This document shows, one piece after another, positions 41,674-49,478 of a stretch of DNA of 64,000 nucleotides. A program made the position numbers and the translations under genes. The notes under the pieces are model-generated. The model did no database searches. It was given only the letters and a program-made list of their open reading frames with translations, and had not been told where the DNA came from. This DNA is from an uncultured Lachnospiraceae bacterium (lineage in GTDB: Bacteria; Bacillota; Clostridia; Lachnospirales; Lachnospiraceae). Within the stretch, counting starts at the first letter, position 1. Every line of letters begins with the position of its first letter. The DNA lies in contig CAJULA010000001.1 in assembly GCA_910587155.1 (NCBI GenBank), forward strand, positions 170,867-234,866, in the 5' to 3' direction.

Positions 41674-42378
41674 ATGACGACAGCACTGATTTTATCAGGC
41701 GGCACGGGTGTGCGTATGGGAGGCGATATCCCAAAACAGTACAGGAAAGTAAAGGGACGGCCTGTCCTTGTTTACTGCATCAGGAGCCTGGCCGCGCATC
41801 AGGAAATTGATGAAATACAGATCGTGGCGGCCCGGGAATGGCGTGATGAGATTACTGCATGGCTCAGAGAGGGCGGATGGGAAGAGAAATTTGCAGGCTT
41901 CTCCGATCCGGGCGCCAACAGGCAGCTTTCCATTTACAATGGACTGACAGATATCAGGATCAGGGGAACGGATGATGATTATGTATTCATCCATGACGCC
42001 GCCCGGCCGCTTCTGACGCTGCAGATGATATCCTCCTGTCTGGAAGCCGTCAGGGGCCATGACGGCGTACTGCCGGTGCTGCGGATGAAGGATACCATCT
42101 ATGAGAGCAGGGACGGCAGAACCATTTCCTCTCTGCTGGACCGGGGATGCCTTTTTGCCGGACAGGCGCCGGAAGTTTTCCGGTTGGGCCCTTATTATGA
42201 GGCAAATCAAAGACTGCTGCCGGATGAGATTTTACATGTTAACGGCTCCACGGAACCGGCCGTTATGGCCGGCCTGGATATTGTAATGATTCCCGGAGAC
42301 GAGGGTAACTTCAAGATTACGACCATGGCAGATCTGGAACGGTTTGAGCGGATAATGGACAATCATGAAAAACAGTGA
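41674..42378 (+). CDS. Second IspD/TarI-like cytidylyltransferase
   Basis: A 234-residue protein with TALILSGGTGVRMGGDIPKQYRKV, RPVLVYCIRSL, FIHDAARPLLTLQMI, DRGCLFAGQAPEVFRLG and NFKITTMADLERFE. It is the same family as the protein at 34526 but clearly diverged. With the GatD/TarJ-like dehydrogenase 15 bp downstream it looks like a TarI-TarJ pair: a ketopentose phosphate or similar is reduced to a polyol phosphate and activated with CTP to CDP-ribitol or a related CDP-polyol. AAAGGAGAG precedes the start. Confidence 0.87.
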   Translation: MTTALILSGGTGVRMGGDIPKQYRKVKGRPVLVYCIRSLAAHQEIDEIQIVAAREWRDEITAWLREGGWEEKFAGFSDPGANRQLSIYNGLTDIRIRGTDDDYVFIHDAARPLLTLQMISSCLEAVRGHDGVLPVLRMKDTIYESRDGRTISSLLDRGCLFAGQAPEVFRLGPYYEANQRLLPDEILHVNGSTEPAVMAGLDIVMIPGDEGNFKITTMADLERFERIMDNHEKQ

Positions 42379-42393
42379 AAGAGAGCGTAAGAG

Positions 42394-43443
42394 ATGAAGG
42401 CATGGGTACTACATAGTATAGGGGATATCAGACTGGAAGAAGTAAGAAAGCCGGAGCCGGCCAGAGGGGAAGTGCTGGTAGAGGTGGGGGCGGCAGGCAT
42501 CTGCGGCTCGGATATTCCGCGCATATACCGGTCAGGGGCGTATTTTTATCCGCTGATTCCGGGCCATGAATTTTCCGGGACAGTGGCAGAGACAGGGCCT
42601 GGTGTGGACACTGCCTGGACAGGGGCGCGGGTTGGCATCTTTCCGCTGATTCCCTGCAGGGACTGTCTGCCATGCCAAAAGAAACAGTATGAAATGTGCC
42701 GTCGCTACAGCTACCTTGGTTCCAGACGGGATGGCGGCTTTGCGCAGTATGTTTCTGTGCCGGCCGATAACCTGCTTTGCCTGCCGGCCAGTGTCACTTT
42801 TGAGGAAGCGGCCATGCTGGAGCCTATGGCGGTGGCGGTTCATGCCATGCGCAGGATCAGACCGCAGAAATCGGAGCGGGCGGTTATCTGCGGCATGGGC
42901 ACTATCGGTACCCTGCTTCTTATGTTTCTGCGGGAAGCAGGCATGGAAAATATTTTCGTCATTGGTAACAAAGAGTTACAGAGACAGACTGCTCTGCAGG
43001 CCGGGCTTTCAGCTGACTGCTATTGTGACAGCAGGAGCGAGGATGTAAAGGCATGGGTGACGGAGCATACGGGCGGTGCGGGTGCGGATCTGTATTTTGA
43101 ATGTGTGGGGAAAAATGAGACCATTTCCCAGGCAGTCACCCTGACAGCACCTGGCGGCCGGATTATGCTGGTGGGGAACCCTGCTTCCGATATCGGACTG
43201 CAAAGGGATGTTTACTGGAAGATTTTGCGAAATCAGCTTACTATGGCAGGAACCTGGAATTCTTCTTTTACGCATGACCCTTTTGATGACTGGCACTACG
43301 TTTTGCAGCGGCTGGAACAAAAGCGGATCGCCCCTGCCAGACTGATTTCCCAGAGATTTTCACTGGAAGAAGCGCAGCGGGGATTTCTGCTGATGCGTGA
43401 TAAAGAAGAGGAATTTCAAAAGATTATGATATCAAAAATCTGA
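42394..43443 (+). CDS. Zinc alcohol dehydrogenase, TarJ/GatD-like
   Basis: A 349-residue MDR dehydrogenase: AGICGSDIPRIYRSGAYFYPLIPGHEFSGT holds the catalytic zinc Cys and His-Glu, CRDCLPCQKKQYEMC holds the four structural zinc cysteines, and VICGMGTIGTLLLMF is the NAD(P) loop. The SDIPRIYRSGAYFYP segment resembles galactitol-1-phosphate dehydrogenase (GatD). In TarJ the same fold reduces ribulose-5-P to ribitol-5-P. Placed right after the second IspD-like gene, it probably makes the polyol phosphate that the latter activates. Confidence 0.87.
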   Translation: MKAWVLHSIGDIRLEEVRKPEPARGEVLVEVGAAGICGSDIPRIYRSGAYFYPLIPGHEFSGTVAETGPGVDTAWTGARVGIFPLIPCRDCLPCQKKQYEMCRRYSYLGSRRDGGFAQYVSVPADNLLCLPASVTFEEAAMLEPMAVAVHAMRRIRPQKSERAVICGMGTIGTLLLMFLREAGMENIFVIGNKELQRQTALQAGLSADCYCDSRSEDVKAWVTEHTGGAGADLYFECVGKNETISQAVTLTAPGGRIMLVGNPASDIGLQRDVYWKILRNQLTMAGTWNSSFTHDPFDDWHYVLQRLEQKRIAPARLISQRFSLEEAQRGFLLMRDKEEEFQKIMISKI

Positions 43444-43518
43444 TCCTGCACCTTTCTAATCTCACATTCCCGCGCATACATATATAGGTAAGAAAAGCAA
43501 AGCGGGAAAAGGCGAACT

Positions 43519-44319
43519 ATGGTAAAAGAATATAAGGTACTGGCCAGGATCGGGCTTTTGTTTGTGATGATGTATATGATCGGAGCCGGGCTGGCGGGAG
43601 GCGTCAATGTCTGGAAAGAGACGAGTGCCATTGCGCATGAGACCAGGGACTGGGGGCTTGGTTTTGGAGAGAGCGGGCAGAAGCCGACAGGCAATACCAG
43701 CGCTGAGGAGCTGGCGGAGTATGACGCCTATTATGTGGGTGCCGCGCAGGAAAAAGTGATTTACCTTACCTTTGATGCGGGATTTGAAAACGGAAACACA
43801 CCGGCAATACTGGATGCCCTGAAAAAGCATCAGGTATCTGCCACTTTTTTTGTCGTGGGAAATTATCTGGAGACCAGCCCGCAGCTGGTAAAGCGTATGG
43901 CTGCAGAGGGGCATACAGTGGGCAATCATTCCTACCATCACCCGGATATGACGGCAAAAAGCGATGAGGAATTTGAGAAGGAGCTCCGCCTTTTGGAGGA
44001 AAAATACAGAGAAATCACCGGCTGTGAACTGACAAAATTTTACAGACCGCCGCAGGGTAAGTACAGCGCTGCCACGCTTAAACATGCCAAAGCCATGGGA
44101 TACCGTACTTTCTTCTGGAGTCTGGCCTATGTGGACTGGCTGGAAAACGACCAGCCCACAAAAGAAGAAGCCTTTGACAAACTGCTTGGCAGGATCCATC
44201 CGGGCGCCATTGTGCTGTTACATAGTACTTCCGCCACAAACGGACAGATACTGGATGAACTGCTGACCGAGTGGGAAAAGATGGGATATCGGATCCGGCC
44301 GCTGTCAGAGATTTCCTGA
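43519..44319 (+). CDS. Polysaccharide deacetylase, PdaA-like
   Basis: A 266-residue protein with an N-terminal hydrophobic segment (IGLLFVMMYMIGAGLAGG) as membrane anchor or signal. The NodB-type domain has VIYLTFDAGFENGNTPAILDAL, GHTVGNHSYHHPDM (zinc histidines), FYRPPQGKYS, YRTFFWSLAYVDW and HPGAIVLLHS. PdaA-type enzymes deacetylate N-acetylmuramic acid in spore cortex, forming the muramic delta-lactam. The motif is TFDAG instead of the usual TFDDG; PdaA itself has TFDNG, so the change fits that subgroup. It converges with the GerA-family gene, supporting a spore role. Confidence 0.85.
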   Translation: MVKEYKVLARIGLLFVMMYMIGAGLAGGVNVWKETSAIAHETRDWGLGFGESGQKPTGNTSAEELAEYDAYYVGAAQEKVIYLTFDAGFENGNTPAILDALKKHQVSATFFVVGNYLETSPQLVKRMAAEGHTVGNHSYHHPDMTAKSDEEFEKELRLLEEKYREITGCELTKFYRPPQGKYSAATLKHAKAMGYRTFFWSLAYVDWLENDQPTKEEAFDKLLGRIHPGAIVLLHSTSATNGQILDELLTEWEKMGYRIRPLSEIS

Positions 44320-44338
44320 GGAAGTGCTGATTAAATCA
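44319..44338 (+). repeat. Second copy of the 20-bp repeat
   Basis: Twenty bases identical to 41486-41505 begin at the last base of the deacetylase stop codon. Here the downstream arm is altered, so only an imperfect stem forms with 44351-44358. The two copies are direct repeats about 2.8 kb apart, bracketing the IspD-like, GatD-like and deacetylase genes. Confidence 0.8.
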
Positions 44339-44350
44339 ATGCTCTTTGCA

Positions 44351-45796
44351 TCACTTCTTCCGCTCTCTTTTCCATACATGGCCCGGCTGCGCCATATAGG
44401 TGGGCTTGCGGCGAAGCAGGGTGGAGAGTGCCTCCCGGTTAAAGGGATAAAGCGGCCAGAAAAAACTCTTCCCGGCAAAAGAAGGGGTGGTCAGGATGGA
44501 GAGCAGCACAAGGATACAGCCGGATATAAATCCCCATAAGCCCAGGAAACCGGTCATAAGCAGCAGAAAAATACGATAGCAGCGCAGCCCCTCCGAAAAC
44601 GCGGTGCTGGACAGGGCAAGACTGGCCAGCATAGTGGCAGCGGCGTAGAACATCACCTCCAGAGATACCCAGTGCAGGTCGATGGCTGCGTCACTGAGGA
44701 TCAGGCCACCCACAATGGAGAGCGCGCCTGAGTAGGAAGAGGGGCTGTGGGCGGCGGAGTACTGGAAGAGATCAAGGGCCAGTTCCGCAAACAGGATATA
44801 TAACAGCAGCCGGCCGCAGCCCGGATGCTCTATGGGAAAGAGGGACAGATTGTCTGCCATGGCCGGGAAATAAGAACCCAGCAGCAGAAAGGCCGGAAGC
44901 AGAAGCAGGCTGATAAAGACACAGCAAAATCGCAGCAGGCGGCTGTAGCTGCCGACAAGAGGGCTTTTATAATAATCTTCCGGACTCTGGGTAAACTGAA
45001 AGATTGTGCTGGGCAGGATCAGAGCCAGCGGCGAATTGTCCACCAGCAGCAGGATATTGCCTTCCATCAGATAGCTGCAGGCCACATCAGGGCGCTGCGT
45101 CTGCTGGATGCTGGGCAGAGGATGATACCATTTTTTGGGGACAAGCAATTCTTCCAGACTTTTGGCGCCCATAGTCAGGGCAGACACATGAAGATCATCC
45201 AGGGTTTTATGAATTTTCTCCAGCAGTGTGTCATCCACATAGCCGTCAATATAGGCGATGGCGACGTCGGTCCGGCTGTCGGTGCCCACATTTCTGACGG
45301 CAAATGTCAGATGCGGATCGCGGATCCGGCGGCGGATCAGATTGGTATTGAACAGCATGGTTTCCACAAAACCGTCCCGGGCGCCCATTGTGACCCGTTC
45401 GGTTTCCGGCTCGGAGATACTTCTGGCGGGATAGGTACGGGTATCCAGCAGTATGGCCTGTGCAAAACCGTCCACGAAGAGAACGGACGGGCCGCTTAAG
45501 ACACTGGAAACTATCGTATCCCAGTCAGCGGTCAGCTCTGCCTGGGCATAGCCGATCTTGGACGCCAGATAGAGGGAAATATCCTCAATGGAAGGACTTT
45601 CCCTATAGGTGGGATTTTGCAGATCAGAGAAAATTTCCTGCAGTACTTCCGTCCGGCACATACCGTTGATACCCAGAAACCATGCGCGCGTCTTTCCCAG
45701 ATACAGGTCTCTGAAGATCAGATCAAAACTTTTTCCCACGGGAAATCTCTCATATGCCTGCTCGATATTGCAGTCAAGAGAAGCTGAAATTTTCAT
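44351..45796 (-). CDS. GerA-family spore germination protein (SpoVAF-like)
   Basis: The only confident minus-strand gene. The 481-residue protein has the cytosolic GerA-type N-terminal domain (DWDTIVSSVLSGPSVLFVDGFAQAILLDTR, SISEPETERVTMGARDGFVETMLFNTNLIRRRI, VGTDSRTDVAIAYIDG). About four to six hydrophobic segments follow (LLRFCCVFISLLLLPAFLLLGSYF, ILFAELALDLFQYSAAH, SGALSIVGGLILSDAAI, IFLLLMTGFLGLWGFISGCILVLLSIL). Such proteins sit in the spore inner membrane. The length and lone position suit SpoVAF rather than a GerA receptor A subunit with its B and C partners. AAAGGA precedes the start. It shows the organism, or a recent ancestor, makes spores. Confidence 0.87.
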   Translation of the reverse strand: MKISASLDCNIEQAYERFPVGKSFDLIFRDLYLGKTRAWFLGINGMCRTEVLQEIFSDLQNPTYRESPSIEDISLYLASKIGYAQAELTADWDTIVSSVLSGPSVLFVDGFAQAILLDTRTYPARSISEPETERVTMGARDGFVETMLFNTNLIRRRIRDPHLTFAVRNVGTDSRTDVAIAYIDGYVDDTLLEKIHKTLDDLHVSALTMGAKSLEELLVPKKWYHPLPSIQQTQRPDVACSYLMEGNILLLVDNSPLALILPSTIFQFTQSPEDYYKSPLVGSYSRLLRFCCVFISLLLLPAFLLLGSYFPAMADNLSLFPIEHPGCGRLLLYILFAELALDLFQYSAAHSPSSYSGALSIVGGLILSDAAIDLHWVSLEVMFYAAATMLASLALSSTAFSEGLRCYRIFLLLMTGFLGLWGFISGCILVLLSILTTPSFAGKSFFWPLYPFNREALSTLLRRKPTYMAQPGHVWKRERKK

Positions 45797-45978
45797 AACC
45801 GGAATCCTTTCTTAAAACCAGTGTTCTTTTGTCAGGCCGGATACGCCCGACTGCCGAAAATAATAGCCAGTTTCTGCAAAAAAGGCAGGTTTTATGCGCA
45901 AGAGGCAGAAAATATACAGGTTGCACAAAAAAGAAAACATTTTTCGGGATAACAATAAAAAAATGCATAAAAAATATA

Positions 45979-46007
45979 TTGACAGAAGTTGACAGGGTTG
46001 GTATAAT
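45979..46007 (+). promoter_or_regulatory. Sigma-A promoter of the PTS operon
   Basis: A perfect TTGACA at 45979-45984, a 17-base spacer, and a perfect TATAAT at 46002-46007. It lies just upstream of the antiterminator target, so transcripts begin near 46013 and read the RAT first. The rest of the 483-bp gap (45797-46279) holds the RAT-terminator and a second hairpin; 45797-45960 shows nothing else clear. Confidence 0.9.
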
Positions 46008-46030
46008 AGTACCAGTTGAACAGAGTGTAA

Positions 46031-46057
46031 GGATTGTTACTGGAAACAGGCAAAACC
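46031..46057 (+). promoter_or_regulatory. Ribonucleic antiterminator (RAT) target
   Basis: Begins GGATTGTTACTG, continues with a short variable loop, and ends AGGCAAAACC, matching the RAT consensus bound by LicT/SacT/GlcT-type antiterminators. Its 3' end overlaps the terminator stem that begins at 46051, so protein binding would prevent the stem. The antiterminator itself is encoded immediately downstream at 46280. Confidence 0.92.
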
Positions 46058-46113
46058 GGATTTTATAAATGGACCAGTGGATGGTCATTTTGTAAAATTT
46101 GGTTTTTCTTTTT
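46051..46113 (+). terminator. Leader terminator controlled by the RAT
   Basis: A long stem starting with CAAAACCGGATTTTAT pairs with GTAAAATTTGGTTTTT (about 46052-46075 with 46083-46106, some G-U pairs), then a T-rich tract TTTTTCTTTTTC. Formation would stop the operon before the antiterminator gene. Confidence 0.85.
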
Positions 46114-46196
46114 CTATTGCTGCGGATATAAAAATTTGTCTGACGAATTTGCCGCACATACGGTCTTTGATTTCGCCAGAGCTGCGTTTCCCTTTA

Positions 46197-46248
46197 CAGG
46201 AATATGTTTTCTGCGAAACAGAGGGTGTAGAAAGCATATTCCTGTTTT
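46197..46248 (+). promoter_or_regulatory. Second leader hairpin
   Basis: A perfect ten-base stem (46197-46206 with 46235-46244) extended by inner pairs TTTCT/AGAAA, followed by TTTT. It lies about 35 bp before the antiterminator start and could be a second attenuator or an mRNA stabiliser. Function not established. Confidence 0.55.
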
Positions 46249-46279
46249 GTCAGCGTAAGAGATTTGGAAGGGATAGAAA

Positions 46280-47116
46280 TTGTTAATCGAGCGAATTATA
46301 AACAACAATGTCATCAGCGCTTTGGATGAAGACGGCAAAGAGATTGTCATCATGGGAACCGGCATCGGTTTTGGCAGAAAGAAAGGGCAGGAATGTGATG
46401 AAAGCCGGATTGATAAGATCTTTCGCATGGAAGATGAAGCGGCGCTGGGACGTTTCAGAGATTTGCTTGCCAAACTTCCGCTGGAATACATTCAGGTATC
46501 CAATGACATTATTTCCTACGCCAAAAAGCAACTGAGCGTTTCCCTGAATCAGAATGTATATATCACATTGACGGACCATATCAGCTTTGCATTGGAACGG
46601 TATCAGAACAATATGAACTTTGCCAATGCCCTGCACAGTGAGATCCGCAGATTTTACCCGGCGGAATATTCCGTAGGCATTCACGCCCTGCAGCTCATAG
46701 AGGAGAAGACAGGTGTTCTGCTTCCGGAAGACGAAGCTTCCGCCATTGCCCTCCATCTGGTCAATGCGGAGCTGAATCTGCGGGTCCGGGATATCTGGGC
46801 GCTGACTGAGATCATGGGCTGCATTACAGAGCGGATAACGGCATTTATGCCGATGCTGAAGGCAAAAAGTCTGGAAATGGACTGGCTGCTTTCCGATCTG
46901 AAATTTATTCTCTGCCGGGTGCTGACCTTAAAGCCGCTGAAGGAAAACGGCGATCCCGCCCTGCTGGCCTTTTTGGAAGCCGGCTGTCCGGAACTGGTAA
47001 AACTGGCGGCGGATATCGCGGCGCTTCTGCAGAAAGAGTACAACTGCCACATGACGCAGGAGGAGCAGTTGTACCTGGTGGTAAGCCTGAAACGAATCAA
47101 AGATTTATACACATAA
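46280..47116 (+). CDS. LicT/GlcT-type transcription antiterminator
   Basis: BglG-family RNA-binding antiterminator of 278 residues. Residues 1-55 are the CAT RNA-binding domain (RIINNNVISALDEDGKE, GTGIGFGRKKG). PRD1 follows at about 65-170 with H100 (LTDHISFALER) and H159 (SAIALHLVN). PRD2 occupies about 172-278; at its two usual histidine positions it has Asp206 (LLSDLKFIL) and Ser269 (YLVVSLKRI). It begins at TTG with AAGGGATAG upstream, giving the family's standard N terminus. It should bind the RAT at 46031 and allow read-through into its own gene and the PTS genes when its cognate enzyme II is busy transporting sugar. Loss of the PRD2 histidines suggests loss of HPr-dependent activation (inference). 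Confidence 0.9.
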   Translation: MLIERIINNNVISALDEDGKEIVIMGTGIGFGRKKGQECDESRIDKIFRMEDEAALGRFRDLLAKLPLEYIQVSNDIISYAKKQLSVSLNQNVYITLTDHISFALERYQNNMNFANALHSEIRRFYPAEYSVGIHALQLIEEKTGVLLPEDEASAIALHLVNAELNLRVRDIWALTEIMGCITERITAFMPMLKAKSLEMDWLLSDLKFILCRVLTLKPLKENGDPALLAFLEAGCPELVKLAADIAALLQKEYNCHMTQEEQLYLVVSLKRIKDLYT

Positions 47117-47120
47117 ACCG

Positions 47121-47238
47121 GAAAACAGCATACCCCGAACAGGCCGGGATAAGATTACGGATGCAAAGCAGCCGGAAGATTATCCGGTGAGGTGGCCTGG
47201 GAGGGGGATGCGGAACTATAAATAGAGAGGAGAGAAAT
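47121..47238 (+). repeat. Leader repeat copy A, upstream of EIIA
   Basis: Contains GAAAACAGCAT at 47121-47131, a CCGGGATAA element, and CTGGGAGGG followed by GGAT.CG before the ribosome binding site of the EIIA gene. The same ordered blocks occur upstream of HPr (49390-49478), with a 29-base shorter middle. Probably an RNA leader or a duplicated intergenic region; no clear terminator. Confidence 0.55.
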
Positions 47239-47724
47239 ATGGGATTTTTAAGCGGGGTTTTTAAGAAAAAAGAAGTGGAGATTGCATCTCCCGCTTCCGG
47301 CAGATGCGTCAGCATCAAAGAAGTGCCTGATCCTACCTTCAGCGAAGAGATTCTGGGAAAAGGCGTGGCAGTCAGACCGTCGGAAGGAAAGTTTTACGCA
47401 CCGGCTGACGGCAAGATCAACACTCTGTTTCCCACGAAGCACGCAATCGGTATTACCACACCGGAAGGCGTGGAGATACTGCTTCATGTGGGGCTGGATA
47501 CGGTGAATCTGAAGGGAGAACATTTCACGGCGCATGTGGAGGAAGGCGCATCCGTGAAGAAGGGGGATCTTTTACTGGAAGCCGATCTGCAGGCGATACA
47601 GGCTGCGGGCTACCAGACGATCACGCCGGTTCTGGTCTGCAATACCGCGGATTTTGCCGATGTGATTCCTGCTGCGGAGGCGGATGTGACGCCTGGTGAC
47701 AATATACTTCGAATTAAATTATAG
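47239..47724 (+). CDS. crr: PTS glucose-type EIIA protein
   Basis: A 161-residue EIIA-Glc domain: FSEEILGKGVAVRPSEGKFYAPADGKI, then TLFPTKHAIGI (His68) and VEILLHVGLDTVNLKGEHF (His83, the expected phospho-acceptor). It accepts phosphate from HPr and passes it to the EIIB of the transporter. Here it is a free-standing protein preceding EI, while EIIBC lies at the end of the operon, so the phosphorelay is complete within one operon. GAGGAGAG precedes the start. Confidence 0.92.
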   Translation: MGFLSGVFKKKEVEIASPASGRCVSIKEVPDPTFSEEILGKGVAVRPSEGKFYAPADGKINTLFPTKHAIGITTPEGVEILLHVGLDTVNLKGEHFTAHVEEGASVKKGDLLLEADLQAIQAAGYQTITPVLVCNTADFADVIPAAEADVTPGDNILRIKL

Positions 47725-47738
47725 GAAGGTCTGATGAT

Positions 47739-49358
47739 ATGGAAACTTTTCATGGAAAAAGCGTATTACAGGGAATAGCCATCGGCAGTCTGTATGTTAT
47801 GGAAAAGAAAGAAAGCACCTGGACCAAGCATACGATAGAAAATGCCGAGGATGAAGTGGCAAGATTTCAGAAAGCCAGGGAAAAAGCGATATCCGAGCTG
47901 GATGAACTGTATGAGGAAGCACTTGATCAGGTCGGTGAAGAGAATGCCATGATCTTCGATGTACACAAGATGATGCTGGAAGATATGGATTATCTGGAAG
48001 CGATCGAGAATCTGATCCGGACAGAAAAAGTTAATGCGGAATATGCCGTGACTGTGACGGGAGAAGAGTTTTCCGCCATGTTTTCTGCCATGGAAGATGA
48101 CTATATGAGAGCCAGGGCGACAGATGTACTGGATATTTCCGGCAGAGTAGTCAGGGTTCTGGAGGGAAGAGAAGAGCCGGGGCTGCACTCCAAAGAGCCG
48201 GTCATTATTCTTGCGGACGATCTGACTCCCAGCGAGACCATTGCCATGGATAAGACAAAGATCCTGGCTTTCGTCACAAAACATGGCTCTGCCAATTCCC
48301 ATACGGCGATTCTGGCCCGCTCCCTGAATATCCCGTCCCTTGTCAATGCGGATGTGGAGATTACGAAAGAATATCATGGGATGGAGGCCATTGTGGACGG
48401 CGTGACAGGGACGCTGTTTATTTCCCCCGATGCACAGACGCTGGAAACAAAACGGAAAGAGCAGGCCGAAATCCGGGAGAAGAATGAGAAACTGAAACTT
48501 CTGATCGGACAGGAAAATATCACAAAGGACGGCAGACGCATTAACCTGTATGCCAATATGGGCAATGTGGAGGATGTGGAAAAGGTACTGACAAATGATG
48601 CAGGCGGTATCGGCCTGTTTCGAAGCGAATTCCTTTATCTGGGCCGGGATACTTTCCCTTCGGAAGAAGAGCAGTTTGAAGCTTATAAAGAAGTGGCTTC
48701 CCGTATGGGCGGCAAAAAGGTCATTATCCGTACGCTGGATATCGGCGCGGACAAAAAAGCGGATTATTTCGGGCTGGATCCGGAGGAGAACCCGGCACTG
48801 GGGTATCGTGCCATTCGTATCTGTCTGACCCGGAAAGAGGTATTTCGCACCCAGCTGCGGGCCATCTACCGGGCATCCGCCTTTGGCACCATATCCATTA
48901 TGTTCCCGATGATTATTTCCGTGGAAGAGATCCGCAGGATCAAAGACTTCGTGGAAGAGATCAAAGCAGAACTCAAAGCCGAGGGGACGGCATTCGGTGA
49001 TGTGGAGCTCGGCATTATGATCGAGACGCCGGCGGCAGCTCTTGTAAGCGGCGAACTGGCCAAAGAAGTACAGTTTTTCAGCATTGGCACCAATGATCTG
49101 ACCCAGTACACACTCGCTATCGACAGGCAGAACCAGAAGCTGGAGGAATTTTATGATTCTCATCACCCGGCGGTACTGAAGCTGATCGAAATGACGATCC
49201 AGAGCGGGCACAAAGAAGGTATCTGGGTAGGTATCTGCGGAGAACTGGCAGCGGATGATACCCTGACGGAAACCTTCCTGGATATGGGGCTGGATGAATT
49301 GTCCGTATCTCCCACATATATCCTAAGACTCCGCGACAGAATCCGCAACATCGGCTGA
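47739..49358 (+). CDS. ptsI: PTS enzyme I
   Basis: The phosphoenolpyruvate-protein phosphotransferase, first step of PTS sugar uptake. A 539-residue protein of normal length: N-terminal HPr-binding and phosphohistidine domain, with KHGSANSHTAILARSL (active His188), then the PEP-binding barrel with FRSEFLYLGRD, VIIRTLDIGADKK, ALGYRAIRICL, MFPMIISVEEIR, GIMIETPAAALVS, FFSIGTNDLTQYTLAIDR and a Cys in VGICGELA. It starts 14 bp after EIIA behind AGGAAGG, in one operon with HPr and EIIBC. Confidence 0.97.
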   Translation: METFHGKSVLQGIAIGSLYVMEKKESTWTKHTIENAEDEVARFQKAREKAISELDELYEEALDQVGEENAMIFDVHKMMLEDMDYLEAIENLIRTEKVNAEYAVTVTGEEFSAMFSAMEDDYMRARATDVLDISGRVVRVLEGREEPGLHSKEPVIILADDLTPSETIAMDKTKILAFVTKHGSANSHTAILARSLNIPSLVNADVEITKEYHGMEAIVDGVTGTLFISPDAQTLETKRKEQAEIREKNEKLKLLIGQENITKDGRRINLYANMGNVEDVEKVLTNDAGGIGLFRSEFLYLGRDTFPSEEEQFEAYKEVASRMGGKKVIIRTLDIGADKKADYFGLDPEENPALGYRAIRICLTRKEVFRTQLRAIYRASAFGTISIMFPMIISVEEIRRIKDFVEEIKAELKAEGTAFGDVELGIMIETPAAALVSGELAKEVQFFSIGTNDLTQYTLAIDRQNQKLEEFYDSHHPAVLKLIEMTIQSGHKEGIWVGICGELAADDTLTETFLDMGLDELSVSPTYILRLRDRIRNIG

Positions 49359-49389
49359 CACAGCCGCAAAGACGTAACCCCAAAACCCT

Positions 49390-49478
49390 GAAAACAGCAT
49401 CGTCCCATGCAGTGCCCGGATAAAAACAAAGGCGCGCTGGGAGGGAGGATACGCAGCTGATAATAGGAGGACAGAAAA
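49390..49478 (+). repeat. Leader repeat copy B, upstream of HPr
   Basis: Carries GAAAACAGCAT at 49390-49400, a CCCGGATAA element, CTGGGAGGG at 49437-49445 and then GGATACGC, the same ordered blocks seen before EIIA at 47121. May be a shared regulatory leader. Confidence 0.55.

Noticed and set aside
47766..49211. Long open frame on the minus strand opposite ptsI (481 codons)
   Set aside because: It is the mirror of a well-conserved gene; the translation has no recognisable domain and many His/Gln/Arg runs typical of a shadow frame.
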